From positions 1-12,621 of the forward strand of contig DTSJ01000175.1 of the NCBI GenBank assembly GCA_012965445.1: a stretch of 12,621 nt of DNA. The letters are read 5' to 3'. The notes beneath the pieces were generated by a model. That model saw only the letters and a list, made by a program, of their open reading frames with translations, made no database searches and had not been told where the DNA came from. This document shows positions 7,141-12,621 of the stretch, one piece after another. Numbering within the stretch: the first letter of the stretch is position 1; each line of letters begins with the position of its first letter. This DNA comes from Candidatus Hydrogenedentota bacterium. GTDB lineage: Bacteria; Hydrogenedentota; Hydrogenedentia; Hydrogenedentiales; GCA-2746185. The position numbers and the translations under genes were made by a program.

Positions 7141-8034
7141 ATGAGTCAGGAAACAAAAAGAACCGGGGCCGACGCACTAGAGGCGTCGACCAGCGATAAA
7201 CAGAAAACTGCCCGCCAGAATCATTCCGAAATTATGAACTATGTCCGGGAAATTAAAGAAGCCCTCGATTCTCTCGTCGACAAAGTCGCACACGATCAAG
7301 AGGCTACCTCAAACCTATTCGCAGATATCCGCCACGAGCTCCAGAGCGAACAAACGAGCCAGACGGACGAATCCGCCGACACCGACGCGATTCGGCAGCA
7401 GGTCGTCGAGCTTGAGAACGCGCAGGAAAATTACGAAACCAAAAGAGCCTCCTACAAACAGAAACTTGAGCAGTCAAAAAAACAGTTACGCGACCAGGCC
7501 GGTTCCTCTGGAGGCGAAGATGCGCTTCGCCTTCGTGCCGCCGAATTGGAAAACCGCCTACTTGAGAGTACCGAGACCAATGATGTCGCAAAACGCCGTA
7601 TCGCAAATCTCGAAGAAGACCTGAAACAGAAAACCACCATAGCGGATACGGCCGAAACCCTCCAGCAAAAAAATGACGAACTAGCCAGCCAGAATCAGGA
7701 TCACGTCGCAGCATTGGATGCTTCACGCGCTGCGCTGGAATCCATCACTCCCGAAAATGAGGCGGCGAAGCAAAAGCTCGAGGCGGCAAATGCTACGAAC
7801 GAACAGTTCAAAAAAGAAATCGACGCACTGACAGAAGCCGCTGCCCAGCACAACTACAAAATCAAAGAGCTAGAAGTCCAGCAGAGTTCGAACCTGCAGC
7901 AGGTACAAGATACACGCGATGCAGACCAGGAAAAGCTGCACGAACAAATAGAAACCCTGGAATCTTCTTTGTCGGATGCCAGTCGCAAAGATATGGAAAC
8001 CTCAATGAAGCAAAAGAACGGAACGCCGCACTGA
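7141..8034 (+). CDS. Coiled-coil protein, N-terminal part of a frame-broken MshEN gene
   Basis: A 297-codon ORF rich in Glu, Gln, Lys and Ala, reading as a long cytoplasmic coiled coil: heptad-like stretches such as RQQVVELENAQENYE, RAAELENRLLES and ANLEEDLKQK, with no signal peptide. Residues 1-25 are polar and probably disordered. The ATG has TAGGA (7126-7130) upstream and a strong promoter. The last residues of the ORF (about TSMKQKNGTPH) break the heptad pattern and stop at 8032-8034. The -1 frame of the same stretch reads NEAKERNAALKGDVADRV and continues without a stop into the downstream ORF ending at 9053. I therefore see this as the first half of one gene; with one base restored, 7141-9053 encodes 637 residues. 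Whether the break is in the genome or an assembly error cannot be told here. Confidence 0.8.
   Translation: MSQETKRTGADALEASTSDKQKTARQNHSEIMNYVREIKEALDSLVDKVAHDQEATSNLFADIRHELQSEQTSQTDESADTDAIRQQVVELENAQENYETKRASYKQKLEQSKKQLRDQAGSSGGEDALRLRAAELENRLLESTETNDVAKRRIANLEEDLKQKTTIADTAETLQQKNDELASQNQDHVAALDASRAALESITPENEAAKQKLEAANATNEQFKKEIDALTEAAAQHNYKIKELEVQQSSNLQQVQDTRDADQEKLHEQIETLESSLSDASRKDMETSMKQKNGTPH
7996..8016 (+). other. Single-base frame break (-1 shift) within the MshEN gene
   Basis: The frame moves by -1 in this interval. Adding one C to the CC at 8000-8001 gives ACC CTC AAT GAA GCA, reading METLNEAKERNAAL, a clean heptad continuation; this is the simplest explanation. A ribosomal -1 slip on the A-AAG at 8013-8016 would instead give METSMKQKERNAAL. 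The sequence has no X-XXY-YYZ heptamer, and only a 4-bp stem (CGCC 8024-8027 with GGCG 8037-8040) follows, so programmed frameshifting is weakly supported. Confidence 0.7.
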
Positions 8035-8114
8035 AAGGCGATGTTGCAGACCGCGTTCACTCCAACGTTGGCCATAAAGAAAGCATCGACGTACTCCAGG
8101 ATCAGATTGACCAG

Positions 8115-9053
8115 TTGGAAGGTGCAACAGAATCCAGCGTTGAGACGATATCCGGACTAAGGGACGAACTGGTCGAGGCCAACGCAAAAGCTGAAAAAGC
8201 CACCGAACGCCTTGAAGAGTTGCGCAGCCACGCCAAGAAAACGCTGGGTTCCGAAAAAGAAAAAGCCGCCGCCCTCAAAGAAGCCCAAGCCGAACTCTCG
8301 TCCCTTCGCGAAGACACCGAAGCCCGTACCAAACTCCTCGGTCAGCGAGATGCCCTCGAATCCCAAGTATCACTTCTACGCGAACGAAAGGCGGCGATGG
8401 AGGAACAACTCGTCACCGAAAGAGCCGACACTGCCAAGTCGACGCTTGCACAGCAATTGACCGAGTCCCTTCAAGAGAACGAGGCAAGCCAGGAATTGAA
8501 CAAGAGCCTCCAAGAGGAAATCACCGCCCTCAAGGAGCAACTCGAGGCGCAGACGGCTGATCGAGAAGCCGAATCGAAGGTTAATGTCGAGTTTGACGAA
8601 GTCGAGGCGAAACAAAAATTGGGTGATCTCCTTTTGGAGACCCGTGTCATCACGAAAGAGCAGTTGGACGAGGTACTAACCGAACGCAGAGAAGGAATTG
8701 ATCACGGAAAAATCGGACAGGCGTTCATCGACAAAGGCTTCGCCACAGAAGACGTCGTCGTGCAGGCGCTGGCCCATCAGATGGAAGTTCCGTTCCTCCG
8801 CATCGAACACAACTCGATTCGACATGAAGCGATACGCATGATCAGCGAGCGAATGGCCGAGAATCACGTCTGCATTCCAATTCGCGTGGAAAACGAAAGA
8901 CTCGTCGTCGCCATGCAGAACCCGATGGATCTAATCGCCATCGAGGACATCGAACGTATCGGTGGTTACCCGGTGGATCCCGTGGTGGCCACCCCATCCA
9001 ATATAAGAGAAGCTATCGCAACCTACTACCAGGGTAAGAAGTCCACACTCTAG
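8115..9053 (+). CDS. Coiled-coil protein with C-terminal MshEN (GspE N-terminal) domain, second part of the broken gene
   Basis: 312 codons counted from a TTG at 8115 that has no good ribosome binding site. The frame is open further upstream past 7990, so this is best read as the continuation of the ORF starting at 7141. Residues 1-160 continue the coiled coil. Residues 168-306 are a complete type II secretion ATPase N-terminal (MshEN) domain: two 24-residue motifs (168-191 beginning KLGDLLLE; 199-222 beginning KIGQAFID), then VPFL, the IPIRVENERLVVAMQNP strand pair and a closing helix ending IATYYQ. No ATPase domain follows. MshEN domains bind cyclic di-GMP in MshE-type proteins. Here motif 2 keeps Gly208 and Gln222, but motif 1 has Arg177 and Arg191 at the matching places, so binding is uncertain. 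The stop is 13 nt from the convergent protease stop. Confidence 0.85.
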   Translation: MEGATESSVETISGLRDELVEANAKAEKATERLEELRSHAKKTLGSEKEKAAALKEAQAELSSLREDTEARTKLLGQRDALESQVSLLRERKAAMEEQLVTERADTAKSTLAQQLTESLQENEASQELNKSLQEEITALKEQLEAQTADREAESKVNVEFDEVEAKQKLGDLLLETRVITKEQLDEVLTERREGIDHGKIGQAFIDKGFATEDVVVQALAHQMEVPFLRIEHNSIRHEAIRMISERMAENHVCIPIRVENERLVVAMQNPMDLIAIEDIERIGGYPVDPVVATPSNIREAIATYYQGKKSTL

Positions 9054-9066
9054 TCATTGCACCAAG

Positions 9067-11985
9067 CTATTTCACGAAAATATCGTCCAGCGTCACTTCC
9101 GTAATCTTTCCAAATTTCGCCAGTGCTTCCATATCAATCTTCCGCTTGTCCCCCACAATCGAGATCAATTTCGGCTTCCCTTTGATATGCGTCGCGTGGA
9201 AATCCATCATACTCGCTATCTCGGCCGCTTGAACCATCTCAAAACTCTCCTTCCGAGGGTCTTTCTCAAAGCCAAGGCGCTCCCAGCCCCGTACCGCGCT
9301 AATCACCCCCCGGAAGCCTATTTTCGATGTCCGGTATCGGTTCGCGATCGAATTCACCGCCTCCTCAAAGCGCTCCGGCGACTCGGGCAGATTGTCAAAC
9401 AACTCAAGAAAAGCGCTAACGGCGTCAATCGTTTTGTCAGCCTGACACCCAATCGCGCCAATCATAATATTCTCCGCGTTCAGGCGCCCCCCACTTGCAT
9501 AGCGGGCCCCGGCAGAATAAGCAAGCGCACGCGCCTCACGCAGTTCCTGAAACACGATGCCAGACATCCCACCGGCGAAATAGCCGTTGTACAGCGATAC
9601 CATGATGCGATCAGACGCGTTGTAGCGCCCGTCCGGAAACTCAATCCGAACCTGCGCCTGCGCCATTTCCTTGTCGAAGAAATATATCTCATTCTCCGTA
9701 ATCTCACGCGCATATTGAAAACGATACGCCGGTGTGTCCTTCAATCCTCCAGAAACCGGATGGTGCTTCCTCAATATCGCAACCACTTCCTGCAGCGGAA
9801 GCGAACCCGTATACGTGATCGTATGCTTATATCCAAGGAGCTCCTTGATGCTCGCCTGAAGCTCATCCACACTCAATGCTTTGACCTCGTCTCCGGTCAG
9901 CATACGCAATCGGCTAGACTCCGAAAGATACCGATTGTAAGTAGACAATGCGCCGCCGATAGCACCAGGGTCCTTTTTCGCATCCTCGCGCGACTTCAAT
10001 ACGATCTCCTTCAGCGTCTCCAGAGTCGCCTCGTCCGCCTTCGGGTCGCGCACCAGCTTCAACATCAGCTCAAGCGAAGCCTCGAAATTCTCGTCCAATC
10101 CGGAAATCCCAATATACGACTGGTTTTCCCCCGCACTCAAACCAAACGAACTCCCCAACTTATACCATTCCTTTTTAAGCTCTTCAGACGACAAATCACC
10201 GGAACCCGATTTGTCCAGAAGTCGCGTCGCCATGCTGATCTTCTTGTCCTCATGCGAGCCAAACTCCACCAGAATCGAAAACGAGAACAAGTCATTCAGC
10301 GGATTCGGCGAATAATACAAATCTACTCCATCCGCATACTCGACCAAAGTGAAATCTTTCTCCATATCAACATACGTCGGCTCAATCTCCGTATACGGCA
10401 TCGCCAAAACGTTTCGCGCAAACTCGGACTGCCGTTTCGGATCAATATTCACTGGATCGATCTTCGGCTTCTCCACTGGCGGAACTTCATGCTGTTCATC
10501 ATGCCGATAGATCGACACATAGTCCTTCCCGAAATACTCGTTTGCAACCCGTACCACATCCTCCTTCGTCACCCGTTCCATACGCGCCATCGCCGCAACC
10601 GAGTCATCCCAGTCCTCATTCGCAAGAAACGCCGTGCGCATATTGCTCACACGCGCAAGGTTAGATTCCTGCCCGCCCTTCAGGCTCTTTTTGAAATCCG
10701 TGATGATCGCCGGAATGATCCAGTCTTCAAACTTGCCCTTTTTAACCAGCTCGATCTGTTCCAGCAGCATTTCCTCAACCTCTTCCAGCGTTTGGCCTTC
10801 TTTCGGTATCCCATACAAATGCTGCGAACCGTAGTCATTCATCGTTTGAGGGTAAGAACCTGCCTGCCGAACCTTCTGCTGCTGGTTCAAATTCAAATTG
10901 ATGAGCCCCGCCTGGGAATTGTCCAAAATCATATCGAAAAGCGCAAGCGCTTCGATGTCTTCATGCTTGTTCGCCACGGTCCGGAACGCCAGCTCGACAA
11001 ACTCGTTGCCCTGATACTTCACAGTCACCCGCTCAGCACCCCGCAGTTTCGTCTCGCGCCAGGATTCCGCCTTCGGCAGTTCCTTCGGCTCCCAGAAAGA
11101 AAAGTACTCGTCAATGATCGAAATGGTCTCTGGAATGCTGATGTCGCCGCTGATGATTATACCCATATTGTTCGGAACATAGTAGGTATCAAAATAATCG
11201 TAGATGACATTCAGCGATGGGTTCTTCAGGTGCTCCACCGTACCAATCGTCGGCTGCTGTCCATAAGGATGCTTCTTGTACAATGTCCGCATCATCTCGT
11301 AATTGACGATCCGGTCCTTGTTGTCCAGGCTCCGATTCTTTTCCTCGTACACCGTCTCCAGCTCGGTGTGAAACAAACGGAAAACCGGGTTCTGATACCG
11401 CTGTGATTCGATTGCTGCCCACTGCGTCATGCGGTTGGACGGAAGCCCCACTTTATACACAGTCTCCTCGTGCCAGGTATGCGCGTTCACATGCGTGCCG
11501 CCCATCGCATTGAACAACTTGTCAATCTCGTTGGGGATCGAATACTCCGCCGCTTTCTGGGCCTCTTTGTTGATCTCAGCATAAATATCCGCCCGTATCT
11601 CTGAATCTGTTTCAAAAAAATGCCGCTCATAGAGCTCCGTTATACGATCCAGATGAACCTTTTCCTTCTCATAGTTCAGGGTCCCCATATTCTGATTGCC
11701 TTTGAACAACAAATGCTCAAGATAATGCGCGAGTCCCGTCGCATCCGCCGGGTCATTCTTACTCCCCGTGCGCACAGCAATCTCGGCATAAAACCGCGGT
11801 GTTTCAGGGTTCTCTGTCAAGTACACGCGCAGCCCGTTGTCCAACTCAAACACATGTACTTCCAATGGGTCGTCCGGATTGGGCTGATTCACGCGCTTGT
11901 AATCGGCCCACGTAGAAAAATGGACAATAGCCAGCGAAGCCGCACATGCCAGCACCCAGAAAGGATTTCCAAATAGCCTGTTCAT
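9067..11985 (-). CDS. Exported M16 family zinc metalloprotease (two-half, pitrilysin-like)
   Basis: A 972-residue peptidase. Residues 1-27 form a signal peptide (NRLFGNPFWVLACAASLAIVHF, cut near STWA), so it should act in the periplasm or at the cell surface. The inverted zinc motif HYLEH is at 87-91 in GLAHYLEHLLFKG, with the third ligand expected among the Glu residues of ELETVYEEKNR (208-218). A charged helical insertion (about 104-150) precedes NEIDKLFNAMGGTHVNAHT. The second half, from about residue 560, lacks the zinc motif but keeps the M16 ELREARALAYSAGARY motif that shapes the substrate cavity. The length and one active plus one inactive half match large bacterial M16 proteases (PqqL/pitrilysin style). 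AAAAGGAG (12001-11994) lies 8 nt before the ATG. It is monocistronic as far as visible. A Cys at position 14 only partly fits a lipobox. The substrate is unknown. Confidence 0.95.
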   Translation of the reverse strand: MNRLFGNPFWVLACAASLAIVHFSTWADYKRVNQPNPDDPLEVHVFELDNGLRVYLTENPETPRFYAEIAVRTGSKNDPADATGLAHYLEHLLFKGNQNMGTLNYEKEKVHLDRITELYERHFFETDSEIRADIYAEINKEAQKAAEYSIPNEIDKLFNAMGGTHVNAHTWHEETVYKVGLPSNRMTQWAAIESQRYQNPVFRLFHTELETVYEEKNRSLDNKDRIVNYEMMRTLYKKHPYGQQPTIGTVEHLKNPSLNVIYDYFDTYYVPNNMGIIISGDISIPETISIIDEYFSFWEPKELPKAESWRETKLRGAERVTVKYQGNEFVELAFRTVANKHEDIEALALFDMILDNSQAGLINLNLNQQQKVRQAGSYPQTMNDYGSQHLYGIPKEGQTLEEVEEMLLEQIELVKKGKFEDWIIPAIITDFKKSLKGGQESNLARVSNMRTAFLANEDWDDSVAAMARMERVTKEDVVRVANEYFGKDYVSIYRHDEQHEVPPVEKPKIDPVNIDPKRQSEFARNVLAMPYTEIEPTYVDMEKDFTLVEYADGVDLYYSPNPLNDLFSFSILVEFGSHEDKKISMATRLLDKSGSGDLSSEELKKEWYKLGSSFGLSAGENQSYIGISGLDENFEASLELMLKLVRDPKADEATLETLKEIVLKSREDAKKDPGAIGGALSTYNRYLSESSRLRMLTGDEVKALSVDELQASIKELLGYKHTITYTGSLPLQEVVAILRKHHPVSGGLKDTPAYRFQYAREITENEIYFFDKEMAQAQVRIEFPDGRYNASDRIMVSLYNGYFAGGMSGIVFQELREARALAYSAGARYASGGRLNAENIMIGAIGCQADKTIDAVSAFLELFDNLPESPERFEEAVNSIANRYRTSKIGFRGVISAVRGWERLGFEKDPRKESFEMVQAAEIASMMDFHATHIKGKPKLISIVGDKRKIDMEALAKFGKITEVTLDDIFVK

Positions 11986-12046
11986 CCGAATTGCTCCTTT
12001 TCCAATGATCCGTCGAAGGGAGAACGCTGTAAAAAATCAGCATTCG

Positions 12047-12055
12047 AGCATACCA
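12047..12055 (-). promoter_or_regulatory. Candidate extended -10 promoter of the M16 gene
   Basis: On the - strand TGG-TATGCT (12055-12047), an extended -10 (TGn plus hexamer). A TTGTTT at 12077-12072 is a loose -35, 19 bases away. The leader to ATG 11985 would be about 55 nt and holds the strong AAAAGGAG ribosome binding site. Confidence 0.4.
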
Positions 12056-12109
12056 CGCCGGCCCCACAGAAAAACAATACAAAACAGGGATGGATCTCGC
12101 CTCCGGATG

Positions 12110-12118
12110 TGCTATGCT
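12110..12118 (+). promoter_or_regulatory. Candidate extended -10 promoter of the Gfo/Idh gene
   Basis: TGC-TATGCT (12110-12118) is an extended -10 with the same hexamer as the divergent element on the other strand 54 bp away. No good -35 is present. The transcript would start near 12125, about 40 nt before ATG 12165. Confidence 0.4.
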
Positions 12119-12164
12119 GAATCCCTGAATCATCAACTGAACGTAGAATAAAGAGGATATCTCC

Positions 12165-12621
12165 ATGTCTCACAAAAAAGTTACCCGCAGAGATTTCGCC
12201 AAGGTCGGCGCAGCATCCACTTTCGCTATCCTGGCCTCCGATCAGAGAGCAAAAGCGGCCACGAACTCCGGCACCCTTAAAGTCGGTCTACTCGGATGCG
12301 GTGGACGCGGCAGCGGTGCTGCCCAGCAAATGCTCCAGGGCAACAGCAACGTAAAACTCACAGCCATGGCAGATATTTTCGATGACCGTGTAAAAGGAAA
12401 GTTGGAACGTTTCAAGAAAAATCGAGGCATAAACAATCAGGTCGCCGTCGATGAAGACCACATGTTCGTCGGAATCGATTCCTACAAGGAAATCCTCAAA
12501 ACTGACATCGACATCCTTATACACGGCACAACGCCTTACGCGCGGCCCTACCATGTCCTTGCAGCCGTCAAAGCAGGCAAACACATTTTCACCGAGAAAC
12601 CAGCCGCCGTCGATCCTGCGT
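12165..12621 (+). CDS. Tat-exported Gfo/Idh/MocA family oxidoreductase (partial, runs off the window)
   Basis: The first 152 residues of an oxidoreductase cut by the window end. Residues 7-13 (TRRDFAK) are a twin-arginine Tat motif, followed by a short hydrophobic stretch (VGAASTFAILA) and a likely cut after KAA, so the protein should be folded with its cofactor in the cytoplasm and then exported. Residues 39-51 (KVGLLGCGGRGSG) are a Rossmann dinucleotide-binding loop, D70 in MADIF is placed to bind the NAD(P) ribose, and EKP (144-146) is the family motif carrying the conserved Lys at the active site. Proteins of this family act on sugars, inositols and their derivatives; the substrate-binding half is outside the window. 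The start ATG has AGAGGA (12152-12157) 7 nt upstream. It is divergent from the M16 protease gene. Confidence 0.93.
   Translation, partial: MSHKKVTRRDFAKVGAASTFAILASDQRAKAATNSGTLKVGLLGCGGRGSGAAQQMLQGNSNVKLTAMADIFDDRVKGKLERFKKNRGINNQVAVDEDHMFVGIDSYKEILKTDIDILIHGTTPYARPYHVLAAVKAGKHIFTEKPAAVDPA

Noticed and set aside
7996..8040. Programmed -1 ribosomal frameshifting as the main explanation of the split gene
   Set aside because: There is no X-XXY-YYZ heptamer, only an A-AAG and a 4-bp stem. A one-base deletion in a C run explains the data more simply, so this is kept only as an alternative.
9187..11406. A 739-codon open frame on the + strand antisense to the M16 protease
   Set aside because: The protein is Arg/Leu/His-rich with no recognisable motif, and the opposite strand encodes a clear M16 protease with the HxxEH motif. 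It is a by-product of codon bias in the real gene.
11940..11985. Lipoprotein signal for the M16 protease (VLAC at residues 11-14)
   Set aside because: Leu at the second lipobox place and a hydrophobic stretch that continues past the Cys fit a signal peptidase I site near STWA better.

Overview
This is a bacterial chromosomal window with ordinary dense gene packing and no mobile elements, CRISPR arrays, rRNA or tRNA that I can see. The gene content suggests a Gram-negative-type, environmental bacterium: a secreted multidomain calcium-binding protein, an exported M16 protease, a Tat-exported Gfo/Idh/MocA oxidoreductase, a LAB_N membrane protein and an MshEN (type II secretion ATPase N-terminal) protein. 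Tat-exported Gfo/Idh proteins are common in Planctomycetota, Hydrogenedentota and related lineages, so one of these is my best guess, from gene style only. The + strand has more C than G in the lines I sampled, even where the gene lies on the - strand, which suggests it is the lagging strand.

Layout. Positions 1-335 hold no convincing gene and are strikingly G-poor. 336-3509 (+) is a large secreted protein (propeller-like region, BACON-like sandwich, glutamine-amidotransferase-like fold, thrombospondin type 3-like calcium repeats, IPT/TIG, C-terminal sandwich). It is followed 7 nt later by a ComF-type phosphoribosyltransferase (3517-4266). A small Cys-containing protein (4334-4558, +) seems to have its own promoter. 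Facing it is a small GspF-N-like protein (4586-4774, -) with two possible GTG starts. A divergent promoter region leads into an apparent operon: a duplicated LAB_N membrane protein (5020-5736) and a GlmU-like bifunctional nucleotidyltransferase/acyltransferase (5772-6965), closed by a probable terminator. A near-consensus promoter at 7043-7071 drives a long coiled-coil protein ending in an MshEN domain. Its frame is broken by one base around 7996-8016, so it appears as two ORFs (7141-8034 and 8115-9053). A 972-residue M16 protease (9067-11985, -) converges on it. It diverges from a Tat-exported Gfo/Idh/MocA oxidoreductase (12165 to the window edge), with a matched pair of extended -10 motifs between them.

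How the genes fit together. The LAB_N/GlmU-like pair most likely serves cell-envelope sugar metabolism. The stand-alone MshEN coiled-coil protein and the stand-alone GspF-N-like protein both carry domains normally found in type II secretion/type IV pilus machines, but no ATPase, pilin or secretin gene is here. They could be orphan regulatory or scaffold parts; that link is inference. The most distinctive observations are the LAB_N duplication with a constant 130-residue offset (a 3+1+3 layout like SWEET transporters), the MshEN protein with one degenerate ligand-binding motif, and the single-base frame break inside it.
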